Positions 1 to 15,161 of a DNA stretch of 64,000 nt are shown piece by piece. The notes below the pieces were generated by a model. That model saw nothing but the letters and a program-made list of their open reading frames with translations. It was not told the origin of the DNA and searched no databases. The stretch is from assembly GCF_018691265.1 (NCBI RefSeq), contig NW_024881329.1:2418001-2482000 (forward strand), read 5' to 3'. The stretch comes from Tyto alba (taxonomy: Eukaryota; Chordata; Aves; Strigiformes; Tytonidae). Numbering within the stretch: the stretch's first letter is position 1; each line of letters opens with the position of its first letter. The translations under genes and the position numbers were made by a program.

Positions 1-2639
1 TGTGCTTGTAAATCAAAGTCAGAGGATTTATGCCCATTAATAAAAAATTTAAGCTGGCCAATAGTTACTCTGCTTTCATTGCTTCAGCTAGTTAAGGGTC
101 AATAATCAAACAGAAGAGGAAAAGAGAAACCTGAAGTGTTCTGCAAAAAATTCTGCTTCCATCCAATCATTCATATGACAAACTGTATTTCTATGCTTTC
201 ATATGAAAATAGCATTTCTCTAAGGTTTTGTATATTCCCTTCAATTTAGTTGAGAGCAAGATGATTTCCTTCTCCTCCAGCAAGAGGTCTGCATGACTGA
301 TATGCCTTCAGGCAGCCTTTCTTGTTGCCTCACCCTTGGGGAGTCTAGAGTTCTCCTTCCAACCTTTTGCTCTACTGGTTGCTACATGCAGTAAGAGACT
401 GAAGTGTCTTGTCACAAACACAAAGTACTCCAGCATCTGTGCTCTTAACGGAGTGTTTTCCTCTCAAACAGCATTAAACATGACTCTCCTATATAATCCC
501 AAAATGGCACTATAGCATGGAAGGCACCACCTCCACCCTTTTTCCCATTGTAAGAATTGTTTGAAATGTAACCTTAAATTTTTCTATGATAAGGTAGGTG
601 TTATTTTCTGTTCTTACCAAAAGCCACCTCCCAGCTGGCACTTTGAACAAATATGGAAACTTAAACAAATAAAAGTAGACAAATATTCTATAACTCCCAA
701 AGATGGCAGATACAAATAGGTGATGTGGAAACTGTTCACTGAAACAAATAAGTGCCAGAATAAGCACCTCTAGCCACAACTATCAATCATTAAGGTCATG
801 CTAATGCAGAATTTCCTCTTTAAGTGGTGTTTGAAAAGGAAATAAATTATGGTGAGAAGGGTCAAAACCTTCCTCACTCATTTTCTGACCCTAGCAACTA
901 GAAAAATTGCCTTTTTCCCCTTTGTGCCACAAAAGAAGTCTGTCTCATGCAAACTGCCCAGTTCCAACTCCCTCAGTGTCATCAATCTATTCTCACATGA
1001 GCTTTGCTCCTTGAATCCCTCCTTCACACCTTGCCAGTACAGAAAAGCAACTAAAGAGAGACTTTGCCTTTCCCCAGTTGCAGAGAGTCTTGCTGCCTCC
1101 CTGTAGCCCTGCTAGGAGTCATAGTCAGGACTCATCAGCCAAATCTCTGCCAAACAAGTAGGAAATGGGACGTGGAATGAGGCTCGATTTAGACTGAATT
1201 TCACTGGGACAGCACCAGAGTATTTTCCACGTTTAAAGTGCTACTTTTCCAAGCAATGAAAATGTGCAATCTTGTCAACAGGAGGTTGCACACTGCAGGT
1301 AACAGTGTTCTCAAACAGCCAAGCAAGCAATCAGAAGTCACGGGATAATTACACAGATGTTCGATGTATTTAATTACAAGACCTATAGGGTCAATATGTT
1401 TCATTATTTCACTTGTAGTCTTTACAACAGATAAAAACAGAATACACTTCACAGTCTGGAGTTTAACCTGACAAAGATGTCTTGGTTCAAAACAGAGTTA
1501 AATTTTCTGACTGAAATGTACTGATCTGCAAATGAATGTAATTTTGGAAAGAACCTGAGACATGCGCAGTAGCAAGACAGATTTCCAAGGACTGACTCTA
1601 TTTCCTGCTCTTGCTGCAGCATAGCTATCAACCAGAACATGCCCTTTCAGGTGTGTTGCTCCCTGTTTAGTCAGTCAAGGACAAAAGGACAAAGCTCATG
1701 CTGATGTTCAGGGTTGTTTCCAAGGACCTGTGACAGATACAGTAACATCTGTCTCTTCTATTGTGTAAAAGATGCTGTCTGACACCCCCAGAAACCAGAT
1801 GTAACTGGCATGCTTTATATATATGCTGCCTGAATGTGGTATTCAAGTCAGCATATTTCAATTCCTTATTGCTCAACAACCTCTCCAAGAGTAAATTATT
1901 ATTCTATTTACATTAGATTGACCAGGAGACCCCATCAGGGCAAACTGTAATTTTGGGTTTTGCAGTCATTGCAGAAACGAATAGATTTAAGCTTGTGGTG
2001 TTTGATATGTGAAATTTTGGCTGAACAAGAATTCCAGATTTGGGACCTGTATGGTTATGGGCTGTATGGTTACTATCAAGAGAAAGCTTGGCATTTAACC
2101 AGGATAAAATGAAATGGGGAGCTCTGTATTTTGTTCTTACTGAACATGAGAAATTTCCTCTCAGGTACCTGTCTGCACAGCATGGCTTAGCATTAAACAT
2201 ACATTTCTGAGTGAAAACTAATCAACACATGTTATTCTTTGTTATTGTTCTTGTTCTCCTAGATAATGGTTTGAACAAGCTAGTCTTTGTTTTCACAGAT
2301 GCTTGGCTTGAAGATGTTCATTTAGTGTTCTGGCACCACAGAGAACAACATTTTGGCAGTTCTGTGCATTCTCTATAGCTGTGTATTTGCTAAATATTTT
2401 GTTTAAAAATACTGTCATGATAAGAATCTGCTCTTCACTATGATAGAAAATATTGACGTATTCAAACAGCACAGATTTTGCACTAATAACAGAATGGGAA
2501 AATGCTAAAATAGGAATTATAAAAATTAATATTTTCTTAAACTAATGTAACAAATTATTATTATATATTATACTAATATCATAAATCATTCTAGTTCTTT
2601 GTATGAACATGTAAATTGGTATCTGTTCTGGACATAGCT

Positions 2640-2890
2640 CCATTCAGTGTTTCATTCATGATTTGGATAATAGACTTTCTTGAGGATACCAACCTTGGAT
2701 GGGCAACAAGTACTCTGGAAAAAAATAATTGACATCAAAATTATCCAGATAAACTGGAAAAATATCTAAAATTAAGGCCAGAACATTAAAACTATTTGAA
2801 CAGTTGATTTGGGGTTGGTAAAAGGAATTTAGGAATTACAGAGGGAATTAGGTGCCAAAAGCCAGGCAGGAAAGTGGCATCCAGTTTGCT
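2640..2890 (+). mobile_element. Possible decayed CR1-like LINE fragment
   Basis: The stretch reading 'catgatttggataatag' followed by an A-rich 'tggaaaaa' segment resembles, with many differences, the 3' part of amniote CR1 ORF2, where a 'gatctggatgatgg'-type block precedes a 'tggagaaatgg'-type block. It is highly diverged and no open frame remains. Assignment is by remembered consensus only. Confidence 0.3.
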
Positions 2891-4324
2891 GTAATTCCCA
2901 GTTAGCATGCTAGTAAAATAGCACCACATTACTTCCATTCAGTTATTCTATCTTTGCCATTAACTAAATTTGAAACTCCAATGCTTTCAGAGCACAGCTG
3001 CACAGTCTTATGTGTGCAAGATGCTGGGGATTATACTGCAGCTTCATCTTTATTAGAGAAATTCTCAAATCACAATTCAATCTATAAGTACCAGTGTTTC
3101 TTACAATGATTACATTTCCTGATAGCAATAGTAGAGTGTCAGGAATCACCATCAGCCTTATGACTGTCCTCAAATAAAGCTGTCAAGAATATACTAATGA
3201 GAACCAGAGTGTTAGGGACATGAGGAGCAATTGCCGGTAAGCTGGATAGCTTCATGACTCTCTAAATACATTGTTCATTGTAAGGGTAAACCTTTTCAAG
3301 CTCAAAGACGTTACTTGCAATTTATGATAGTGACACATGAAGAAAGAAGTCTGTTCGTAACACCTTCAGTTCAGCTCTGTCCCTCTCAGTTGCATTTCCA
3401 GAAGGTGCTCTTTCAGCTCGCATTAATCGGTGTTGCAGTACCTTCAAGAAACAGTGTGCAGTAAGCAAATCTCTTTTGTGACTGTGGCCAGAGCTTAAGA
3501 CACAATATTACCATTCTACAAGATGCTACTGACAACTATCATTCCCTTTCACTTTTCCTCTTTTATCTCCCAAAACTACCATGAGAGGGACACAAGAAAA
3601 GTCTCTGTATGCCTGCTGGGGTACGTTCTGTGGCAGCACTTCCATCAAGGATAGTTTTATTCTTTGGGGTTATTAGAATGAAGAGAAAAAGCAATGCAGA
3701 CATCTTTATGTGGAGCTGTTTCTCCAATACTGCATAGCACACCATTCCTTCCCTGCTTTGAATAGGTGCACGTCAAGAAGGCTGCCAACAAAAGCATTGT
3801 TTCAGACTTCCAGTATTTCAACAAATGTTGTTTTCACACTATGAAATGTGGCTCTGAGTTTTAAGCACCTTGTTTCCAGGGAATGGCAAAGGTAAGAGTG
3901 ATTGAACTCATGCACCTAGAGTCTGGGCACTTAAAATCATCATCAATGCCATAGCTCTGGTCTCCACCCTTTCTTAGCACTTAGCTTGCCATTCTATGTT
4001 ATTAAATACTGAGCTTTGTTGTACACCAGCTTAGACAGCAGCTAGGCTTGTTGTGTATTTAAGATTTTTATGGGATTTGTCCCGGCTAATCTTTTATGTT
4101 GGAACTGTACTGTGTAAAACAGCCATTGGTCTTTACACAGAGAAAGTGTCCTTAGACCCATTTATTTACCTATTCATTTACAATTCTGGGTCTGACCAGG
4201 TTTCTCAGACATTTCTACCCTATCCCTTTATTTACCAAGGTGGGAACCAGCACCTTCCCTTCAATGCCTCTAATTTTCAAACTTATGAGCTAGAAGCCAA
4301 CTGTGCATATCTATTTTTGCTTAT

Positions 4325-4337
4325 CACACACACACAC

Positions 4338-4368
<31 letters not shown>

Positions 4369-4384
4369 CAAAACAAAACAAAAC
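4325..4384 (+). repeat. (CA)n / (AAAAC)n simple repeat
   Basis: A short CA dinucleotide run (4325-4338) passes directly into about nine tandem copies of the pentanucleotide AAAAC. The 116-codon open frame crossing it (4053-4403) ends in a Lys/Gln/Asn/Thr tract produced by this repeat and is not a gene. Confidence 0.95.
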
Positions 4385-7300
4385 AACACATTTTTCAGTT
4401 TAGAAGTTAAAAAGACTCATATTCCAAGCCCATGGAATTTCCCTCTAGCTTCTTTAGTGGAAAAGTAGATTGTCAAAGTAGATTGCTTATCAAGGTGGAT
4501 CATCTCCCAGGCCCACTGAATTTAATGGATTGCACAACGCAGAGATAATCATTACTTCCTGTAGATTTGAGGACAAGCTGAGCAAAGGTTTTGCTTTTGG
4601 CTTTCAGAACAGCATAGTAAGTTTTGTGAATATGTGCAAAGGAATCTTTCAGTGGACAAAGTTTGAATATAAGAAGATTTTGTAAGTCAGATGCACTGAA
4701 ACCTGTTTCTACGACTTAAGAATCTAGGCTATTATAATATTGCATGAGAGAAAATGTACAAAATTTGCATTATGAACTCTTAGTAATACTTAGAAGTTCA
4801 GCTTGGAACCACTAAAGGAGAAAGTGATTGCAATAAGAAAGCATCCTTTATTTCCTTAGCTAGCTTAATCAGTGTGAATACAATGAATTCATGTGAGCCA
4901 TGAATGACAAGCTGGTTCAAACAAGGGTCTAACCTGGTGGAAATTCAAGCCATAACATGCATAAATAGCTCAGTAATTACTATGTGTTATATAAATTGTA
5001 AGACAAAACAAAAAATCATACGAACGTTTTGATAAGCAGCATTTACAGAGAAGTTGAAATACACCCCAAAGCCTAAAAGAGTATGCTGAAGCGATCATTG
5101 TATGGCTCCAATGTGGTCAAAACACCTCTGGATACATGCAACCCAAATGATTCCTAACATAGTGTATGGCTTCTCTCACTTTTTTTACCTAAAGACAGCA
5201 TTTTGTCTTGATCTGATCCACCTTCATTTGGTGTGGGATAAAAATGGACTGAGTTCCCTCAAGTTGAAACTCTTCATGAAAAACAAGGCAGTCAAACCTG
5301 TTTTAGCCAAATTTTAACATCAATCTTTTGGCAAACTTATTTAGTGTTCAGCTGGCTAATACTTCAGCTGCTAATATATGTATGCTTCCTCCCCTCGACT
5401 CTTCCCTTAGAAAAATCAGACTGTCATTTGGCAATGTTGAGTATACAACAACTAGAACAGCTTCTCAACAGATGCAGACAATTCTCTGTTTTGGGGAATC
5501 TCTGAGCCAAGCAGGAATGTTTGCTTAAATTTTTTGCTCTATATCAAATGTAAATTGTTAAGTTACATGACAAAAGTACAGGATAAATGTGTATGAGAGT
5601 GTAGTTTGGGTTATAGAGGAGGACTACTTCAGCAAAAAATATCGCAATGATCTCTCATGGCGTTAAATCTTTGAGTCTTGAAATGTAACAGCAGTTTTTT
5701 GGAATATCATTGAAAGAGCATGGAACTCTCATACAGATTTATGTCTGTGCAGCTCAACTGAGTTATGCTGAACTACTTTGAAAGTACACCAGCATAAGAT
5801 ACATGAGTTTCCTGGAGTCTTGAATTCAATCCAAAACCTGTAAGAAAAGAAAGCGTTCTCCACCTGTTTGCAAGAATGATTCAGAGAGAACAAATAAGCA
5901 TACAAAGGAGTTCCAAAACTGCAGGATCCACACCATAAAAGCAAACTTACTATTCCTGTTTCTCTTCTTGTTGGACAGAAACAGAAAATGGAGATGGACA
6001 TCCTTCTGGATTGTGCTTGTTTCAGAAAGCTGAGGAGCTCACTGTCTGCTATGAAGCATATGTCAAAATTCTCTATTTCTTTCTAAGGATTATAGTAGAC
6101 TACTTTATTTGTTTCTTCTTGTAAAGACAGAAAAAATGTCTCCTCATTTCATGACAACATTTTCTCTATTAAAAATGTTATTGCATTGATAAGGCTAATA
6201 ACGGAAGACAACCCTTTGTGTCAATATCAATCTGAGATAAACTTCAACTAAGAAACCCAACTTCACCTTCAATTTCCAAAAAAGTCAGCCTTTTACAGTA
6301 ATATATTTTGCAGCCATTTCCATGATTATGTAATTAATTCTACAATGGACAAGCTTTCTTTAGATATCTTCAGCATCCACTGGGCAGAGATTGTAAGCTT
6401 GTCTCTTCAGAGATGCATTTGATGCATTCATTTTTGCATATTTTATATGCGCTAATGCAGTGCTTTCTATCTGTAGTGTCTAAAATACTTCCCAGAAACA
6501 GTAACATTCCTGTTTTATTCAGAGGGAAATGGATAAGAGTGTTGAGCTTAGTCTGAGTCGACAGTCAAAAGCTTGCCCTCCACAACATTACTTGAACAAC
6601 AGGGCTTCGTGCGTTCACCAAGAAGCAGGATCTACTATTATTTCAGGCATGAAATTGAAACATACACAGATAGTATATTGCAGCCAATAAGCCAAATACA
6701 TTCTAGCACAAATTACTTTTTCTCTGTCACATACCATATTCTCAAAAGAAGGAAAAAATGTACAGAAAACACATGATGAACTGAGAGATGGGTGTTTCCT
6801 TGAGGCTAGTTGTGGGGCAATATAAACAAGAGATAGATGTGCTTTGTTGTGTCATACAAAAGGAATCATAGCTCTTCTACCTGTATAATGGTTTCAGCCC
6901 ACAAGCGTGTATCAGAACTAACCACACACCAAGTAAGTCTTAAGATAACATGATGTAGGACAAAGGTATCAGAAAGATAAAATTTGACAGAAAAATTTCT
7001 ATATATTCCACCTTACCACAATGGCCATTGTCTCAAGAGACAGATGAGATACAGAAGATCAAGTGTTTGAAAACCTAGAGAAGCAAATGAAAAGGCAAAT
7101 CAATCCTCTAGAAATTAAATACTTGAATACCACTTTTAATATGAAAATTAGGTGAGATTTACAGTGTGCAGGGAATCTAGAAATATCTTTATTTTGATAC
7201 TTTCCTAATCAGAAGTTACTTTCCTAATCAGCAGCTCACCAAAATCTGCTTCAGATCTGAAGTCTGTTTGGGATTCTCTCTGTTCACTTCATTCCTAATA

Positions 7301-8791
7301 ATTCAGACTGCCTTCATTCAGTCAGAAATATTGTTAACACTTGAAGGAGCTGCAGAGATAGAAGGTGTACTCTGTCAAAATCAGACAATAGCTACAGCAG
7401 TCATCATCAGCGTACAACATCACACTCTTACTGAAGACTTTGATAATTGAACTACCATTCATAAAGTGTGCCTGACTATGACAATAGAAAGAAACAGACT
7501 CATCTTCTACTTATCTATAACTCTGGCAGTCATTTCAGGTCAAGGGAGAAGTTTCAGTCAATATTGTTCTTATGTACAAAACATGAACGTGCAACACCAG
7601 TTTTTAGTCACTTGCATCAGCGGATAAAATCAGATAAGGATTTTCATAGTTTTCAGATCAATAAAACCAAAAACTGACTATAAAAGAGGTCAATGACAAT
7701 TCATCCACTGACGTATTGAATGTTCAATACAGTACAAGTCTAGCTGCTCAAGTTTGACAGCATTCTTGTTTTATATCATACTTTGGCATTCCAAAAGGAT
7801 AAGGAGGCTGACAGCTCAGCTTAGCAAACCATGCAGACCAATTAGTCACCTCCATGATGCGTATTTAGAGAATATATCTAAAACCCACAGTCTGTGATAA
7901 CTTACAACATAGAGCCTAGAGAAATGAGAATTTCTCACGAGAAGTTCTCCTCTATCTGCTCAGACTCAGTGAGGAAGGATTACTTACATGAGGAATGAGT
8001 GCAGGCTACCTGAAGTCATAACGTGCCATCTTTGTGCACATGCAGTAATACACAGTCTCTAAGTAAATGATTGGATCCTGCTGTTCTCCACTCGGTTTCT
8101 ATTTCACTGGGTGCACATCAAGCACCTGCTGCAGGGAGGGTGAACCCGGATTTGAGGTTGAAGGAGAGCATGTTGTGAGCATGATGGTTATTCACAGTCC
8201 TTTCATTGCCTAGAGAATTTGGCTGTTGCAGAGTGCATGTGGAACACAGATGTCACCATGTTGAAATGGATTCAATTTCTCCCTCAATTTCAATAGTTCT
8301 TTTTCAATGATGCACCCATCTGTTTAACCTGCAATTTTCACAGTCAGTGATTTGTTTTTTTTCCAGGTGCCATGCTGGACACTTCAGCATCTCAGCTGCA
8401 GAACTGTGGGATCTTCACAGTTCTACCTGAAGTCTACACTCTAAACATGCATACTACCAAAATAAATCTCAATTTGAAAAATCAAACCTAAGAGTGTTAG
8501 ACTGTTCACCCCAAATTTCTGGATACCCATAATTTTTCTATGTCTCACCTAGAAATATCTAAAGATAATAAACAACAAATATTTCCAAACGTCTTTTCAA
8601 AAGCAATACATTACTATTGATTAACTTCTCAGGCACTCCAGTGATGGCCATCACAGAAAAGTAAGTGAGGAAATTGATGAATCTGTGTTCAGAGTAAGGT
8701 TTTAATAACACACAGAAACAAAGTGTTAGGACACATAGTTAAAAATAATTGAACAAATGACTCAAGAGATACTCATTATCTAAGCTCTGTC

Positions 8792-8808
8792 TAAAAAAAA
8801 AAAAAAAA
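8792..8808 (+). repeat. A17 mononucleotide run
   Basis: An uninterrupted run of about 17 A residues in otherwise unremarkable AT-rich flank. No target-site duplication or upstream retrocopy was recognised. Confidence 0.9.
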
Positions 8809-11800
8809 CAAGAACCCTCGAAGAAACAGTATTTCACTCATGTAATTTAAAACTCTCTCATGAAACAGAAGTGGTCTTAACATCAATAACTCCCAGTGTT
8901 TTGACCTTGCAAACTTAATGGTATTTTATAAAAATAGAAGCTTTGCATAAAATTTACCAAATTAAAAATAAAACACTGGATGAAGGCAATGTTAATATAA
9001 AGCATCATACCAATAACCACTTGAGTGACCATCAGGATTGTCTTCAAAGGACTTATGGTCCTGATCCCTGCTACTGGAATAAGGTCTTGCAGAACTGAAG
9101 GTAATCATTTGACACTTATAAATCTTATTCAAATTTCCAAGTGAAATTAATTTGTGGCCTATTTGTACCTCCCTGTATTTTGTCCAACAGCTTCCATTAG
9201 CTTAATTCTTTCTGCTATACTATTCTCTAAGTTTGTAAACTGAAATACTAAAGACAGAAAAAGAACTTTTAGAAGTTATTTTACAATAGAGATTCAACAC
9301 ACACACAGACCCTGAGACATCTTCTCTCCTCAAGGAGGATGACATGACAGAAATTTTAATTATTAAAATAAATGGCAATAATTGAATTGAAATACTATAA
9401 AGGTTTCGGCCAACTTTAATACCCAGTTATAAATTTAATTAATTTATCAGAGTCTTGAATCATACATGGACTAAAGGATTTTGTTTCCTTCTCCCTGTTT
9501 GTCTTTGTTTAAATGCATTTGATTATATCTTCCATGCACTTTTTGGATAAAGAAATTCTGACACAGAGTTAAACTAAGCGTATATTTGCAAGGGTCCAGT
9601 GGAGGAAGTACCATACAATTTCCACTGGTAATAAGACTTCTGACAACACTTGATAGTGGTAATAGTGTATATATACATACATATATTCACTTCTTACAGA
9701 AGCTGTTGTGTATATTATTACAAACATATCTGAGTGTCATTTGGCAGAATGATGTTCAACAGAGTATTCTAACATGCAGACTTTTTTGAGGTTGTGCATC
9801 ACTAATAGGTCCCTGTGAGAATTTAGATATACTGCTCAGCTCAACACTCCATTTCACCCACTTTTCTACTAGTTGTACCATTTATTTGAGCCTGTAAGTA
9901 CTTACCAATTGCTTCTAAAGACTGATTTTTTATTTTGGGGCACTACGGCACTACCTAAGCATCCAGTTTTCATCTGACTTTAGGCAGTGCTGCTATGACC
10001 ATACGGCACAGTATAGCCCTGGGTAGAGATATCAGCTTAGATCCCAAATGCATTGTCGCAGTGTTAGTGCTCCAGAGAAAGGCAAATTCCCTTAGGTGCA
10101 ACTTCATACCAATGTAGTGACACTATTTCCTATTGTAAATTACCTTGGCTGTTGCTAGCAGAGGGATCTCTGCGACATGCACCACTGCACAGTGTAAATA
10201 TGTCCTCAAGTATGTGTGTGTGTGCATCAATGCTTTAGTCTATAATACCAATTGCAAATATTAGTATTGCACTGTTGTGGTGTCTGTGTTTACAAGCTAT
10301 AAAGAGGTTTAAGTGTTTATCCCCTTAATACACAGAGATATCCTGGATTTGCTCAGACAACATGGAAACCTTATTCTGGCCCCTATGTTCATACTCCTCA
10401 TGGTATAGGATGCACATTATTTTTTCTGCAGAACCTTCTCTTACTCAGAGCATTGTAGGGGTCTTTCTGGTAAAATTTTCTTTAAGATTTTCTGATTTGT
10501 TTGTCTATATTTTGTTACTGAACTTGAATTTGAAGTGGGAATTTGAATGAGGGAAACACTGAAAAGATCAAGGACAGTATCATCAAGCTGTTTGAGTGTC
10601 ATAAAGTTCATTTGTGATGCCAGTTAAAAGATTTATGTCAAATTATAGATGTGGTTTTTAATGGTGCATTCTTCATTTTCTGGACAATCATCTCGAAACA
10701 CTGAGACAGAATATGCAGAAATGCTGAGCATTCTGTTACTGCTGAAACCAATGGGAGCCATATACTGAACATATGGCATTGTATGTAATGCCATATACTC
10801 TGGAAAAGCTCCAGATCCCAAGTTGTCTTCAACTGGATATGTCAAGAAGAAGATAAAGGACACTGAAGGAAGAAGAGGAAGAGAAGAATGCAGAGCAGCG
10901 TTGACTGAAGGAAGGTCCAAAGCAAAGAAACAGTGATACAGATGGCAGAAGCAGCCAGTCATGAGAAGGGTTATTCTGTATGCAAAAATCCTGGGAATGA
11001 CAACCTGAAATTTGGCACTCGAGTTGCGGAAAAGGTGTGAAGGAAGGCATGGGCTAAAACAATGCTGTTCAACCTCTGAATGTTTTATTACGAGGAAAAC
11101 ACCTCATACCAGTGCAGGATTACTCTGGGAATGTGTGGTAATCTCTCATTATTGTGCCAAGACTAATACTATTGTCCACTTGACCCAGCCCACACCAGCC
11201 ATGACATTTCAGATCTTTCCCAGGAAAAGGGAACTCAGTTAATATAAGAGCATGGGTATATATGGGTGACATGAAATACTTATAAAATGAGGTCTTTTTA
11301 CTAACTTTGTGTAGGAGGAATGTCTTAATACAGGACGCCAAGATATTCTGTGACTGAATTTCTTCCCAAAGGGAAACTTAAATAAAATGAGAGATATTAT
11401 ACTCAGTATATTTTACTACCTAGTCATATTGGTGTAAACTAGTCTCTTATGCTGCAGCTAGACAGTTTCGAATGCATGATTTAACTTGTTATGTTTTGTT
11501 TGGGCTCTTCTAAATGACACTACAAACTTTGAAATTAACAGATAATAGAAATAAAACCAGAAATAGATCCTAATCATATTACACATTACCTATTTTACAG
11601 TAAAGCATTGAGGCTGCAATGAAGATCAAAGTGTTATGTACTTGGTCCTCTACAATGTACATACTAAAAGACAGCAGGAGAACCACTCATGTTAATGAAA
11701 CAGGGTTTCAAATCTCCGGTGTTAATGTGTTTTGATTTTCAATCAGTGAGTTTTGTCTAAGAATTTGGAAGTAAAGGAATGGATCAATGGCACCAGGTTT

Positions 11801-13959
11801 GGCTAAGACCTAGTAAAGGACATAAAATTAGTTGTATCACTACTTTAGTATTTAACTATAACTTTAATTTAGATAGACTATTGTATCGTACCATAAAATA
11901 CTTACTGCAACTGTCTGAATGTAGTTTATCTTCACATAATTAAGAGAATATCTATAAAATTAATGAACAACTATCAGTTGCCTCACTCTTCCATAGTAAC
12001 TTTCAGATAAAAACTGTGGGTTTGAGTTTGCTCAGATCAAAAGTTAAGGACAATCGGAATGGTACTTCAGCTGAATGCAAAGCCCAATATCCCAGAACCA
12101 ATTCTGGAGCTTAAACTTGGCCTCAGCAGCAGGCAAACAACAAGCTGGAGAAAAGCTCAGCAGACAGATACTTGTTAACTTGCATTTTAGTGTTGGCACA
12201 AAGGAAGTGCCATAGCTTCTATCAATTACAAATGTTTTCAACCTTCCCTTGAAATGAAGCTACTGCAGTATAGCACTAGGTGGACTAGACACCTCCTGCA
12301 TGTCTTTATGAGTCCAGCATTCTCTCTCTTAGAAATATAAATGGAGACACTGATTTCAGTCATTACTGCACCCAAATGTTAATCAAATTTGCTATGACAT
12401 TTTATTTGCATTCTACAGGAGAGGATGTATGAAAACAAGATATGACGGTCTCATTTTTTCTTATGAAGAACCAGATTCAGAAAGGATGAGTAAGATGCGT
12501 GAATAACATTATCACCATGGACCATTTGATCATGTAGGATTAAAAAGAGCAAATCTGAAAATGCTAACAACTCTTTTACTGAAATGTTTAATTCAATTTA
12601 ATATTGCAAACACAGAGAGTAGGGATACAATCCCATGAAAAAGAAAGAATCTATAGAACGAAGTGTTAGGGTTTTCAGACCAAATGCAGTGTAAGAATCT
12701 TTTATCTTTTCTGTTAAAAAAAATAGAAATACATACATCAATTAATTTTTGTAATATATTAATACTTCTGCTTATGCAGTGAGATGTACACTGATTTGAT
12801 CATAAACAGTTACATAAATCTGGACATGTTACTCCAAACCAATCTTAAAAAAATACTCTTCCATGTCACTCATGTAGGTAAATTGACTGAATGGAGGTGA
12901 AATACAATTTGTAGTGGAATTATTTCTTTGAATAATACTGCTAAATTATTTTATTATAAATATTTGGTAATTATTTTTGCAAATCTCATATTTTGACACA
13001 TTTTATAATGATTTCCAAAAAGAATCAGCACAAGACAATAGAATTTAACATGGCAAGGGGATTAATCAATTAAGTTAGGAGTATAAGGATATTGTGATCT
13101 ATGTCATATAAGAGATTTGAGACTTTCAGCCAAAAATGCAGATACATGGAATCACTTTTGATAGTGTCTTAAAGCTCAGTCAAAGGGGTTAAATTTAACT
13201 GTAAACCAATTTCAGCCTAATTTATGATGGCCACACAAAGGGAATCATCGGTAGTGACCAAACTGTGATCTTTGAGAGGTCATAGTACTTCCCTGAACGT
13301 GCAGGAAATGTTAACCTGTGTATATGAAAACATAGCAACTGCTGATATGAATTGACTTTTTTAGTGGTAAGCCATGTAATGATTCATTAAGCATATTTTT
13401 CTTCTCATCAACAGAATCACTTAATAAGTTTATGCATGCTACCCAGCTGAGTTTACCGTACTATTTTATAATTACTTTAACTATGCACCAGTTACATCTG
13501 TTAAATTTTTTCTTTTTAGATCTTCATCCTGGAACTTCGATAACAACTGTTAGAGGTGATAACATTTCCCCTAAATCTTCACTGCATCTATTTCTGTATA
13601 TACAAGAATTCTGTATTTGTCTTCTTCATGAAATAATAGTGAGGTAAATTCTATAGACCTATATGTCAGTGAAGTTGCCAGAGGTATAACTCATGACTGA
13701 AATCAACCAGTTCTTTTCCTCAACACTTCCAATTTTATTTAGTTAACTCACTTTGATTTAAATTTTAATAACCAATTGTACTTTAAAAATGTTCAAGAAA
13801 GACAACATGTTTTCTTGCTTCTGTTTACTGCTTATAGAATAAAAATATGACTTTTTTTCCTCTCTTAATGTTGAAGTTACTTTCTCAAATATAACTGGTC
13901 CAACAGGGCATAAAAACACATAGTATTTTTCAGAAAGAATAACAGAAAATCATGTTTGA

Positions 13960-14300
13960 TGAAATCTCAAACGGCGGTTTAGTCTATTCCCCTGCCCCGG
14001 GGCAATATCAACAGCACTTACCCCGTTCTCAGGAAGGTGTTTTTCTAACCTGCTTTTAAAAACCACCGGTGATGGAAATTCAACTGTCTTCTTGGGCAAC
14101 CTATATGAGTACTTCACCATCCTTGCAAAAAGAAATCTTCTCCTCAATGTCTAACCTATATCTCATTCCCTGTTTTGAATCTAATTGTGTTTTGTCCTCT
14201 GGCCAGAGAATATGGAGATCATCCCAGTATTTTCTTTGCAAAAACTGGTTGATCCTGCATGTGGGATTATGGAATCCATCCTCCTACTGAAAAACTGTGT
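13960..14300 (-). mobile_element. Decayed CR1-like LINE 3' end, antisense
   Basis: On the + strand the order is a 'taacctgcttttaaaaacc' block, 'ggtgatggaaattcaac', 'ttcttgggcaacctat', a 'cttcaccatccttgcaaaaag' block, 'aatctt.tcctcaatgtctaacctat' and 'tgtcctctggcc'. This is the order of the reverse complement of an amniote CR1-type LINE 3' portion (short blocks around 'gatgg-attc', 'tgggcaacctgttcc' and 'tccaacct'). Divergence is heavy, so the insertion is old. It lies about 1 kb upstream of the MUC5AC promoter. Confidence 0.6.
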
Positions 14301-15161
14301 TTCTCTACACCCCAGGGTTAAACACTATAAAAGGTTAATTCACCAAAGTAATATAGCTGTAAATAAATATATTAACATATTCATGAAACATTGTTCACTC
14401 TCTCATTGTTCCTAAGATAAGGAACATTCCAAGGCATGTTCTTGCAAATCAGTCTTTTTGTGTCTCTAGGAACAGCAATCACCAAGAAAATCCATACTTT
14501 TTTTATTGCAGGTAGACTCAATCAAATTTGTTATGGGGAAATCTTCATTACTCAGAAGAGAAAGAGCAGAAGTAGCAATAAAAATGCCTAAGTGAGAAGA
14601 AGAATCCCTTAAACAAAGGTCCATATCACTGACTCTCCAATGCTGAAGGATTTTCACCTAGTTCTGTTTTGTGCCTGGCCTGTGGATAAGTGCTGACCTT
14701 AGACGTCATTTGATTTCTCCATTTTCACAGGCAAAGCAGCTAGATAGACAGGTGCAAACTCATTTAAAAAAATCTGTGTCAGATAGAACTTCCTTGGGTT
14801 TTTTGAGAAATTAAATTGCCATCATTTACCATAAGGAGGAAAATTTTAAAATGTGAATTCATTCATTCCAAGCTCCTGCTCAAATGTCACTCAGAAGTCC
14901 CTTAAATTGTATTTATCCCCTAATACATAAAAATTTGGGAAGGATAAGCCTGAGCAAAAATTCTTCCTGCTCACTTCTTGACATTTCATCAAAAAGACCT
15001 GTAGAAAGAGGACTCCTCCTAGAGTGCAAATACCTTAGGGAAAGTCAGAGCATCCTTTATTTACCTGTACACCTGCAAAGGAAAACTAAAATGTCTGAAG
15101 CCCCACCTTTTAATAACCTTGTGAAACGATCTGGGAACTGAGCCAAAACCTACTCTCTCAC

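Larger units (their letters stand above)
1..15161. other. 5' flanking region without recognisable genes
   Basis: AT-rich sequence with only short open frames (all under about 120 codons), none with splice-linked continuation, a recognisable domain or clear coding bias. I looked for the 3' end of a neighbouring mucin (cystine-knot or VWC exons), because gel-forming mucins are clustered in vertebrates, and saw none. The region contains simple repeats and two decayed LINE-like stretches listed separately. The last few hundred bases should include the MUC5AC proximal promoter; a CACC-type GC box lies near 15100-15107. Confidence 0.6.

Noticed and set aside
510..3173. Short minus-strand frames of 63-95 codons in the first 3 kb
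   Set aside because: Length expected by chance in AT-rich DNA, with no domain and no linking splice sites.
4053..4403. 116-codon open frame in the 5' flank
   Set aside because: Its end is a translation of the (AAAAC)n simple repeat and the rest shows no domain or coding bias.
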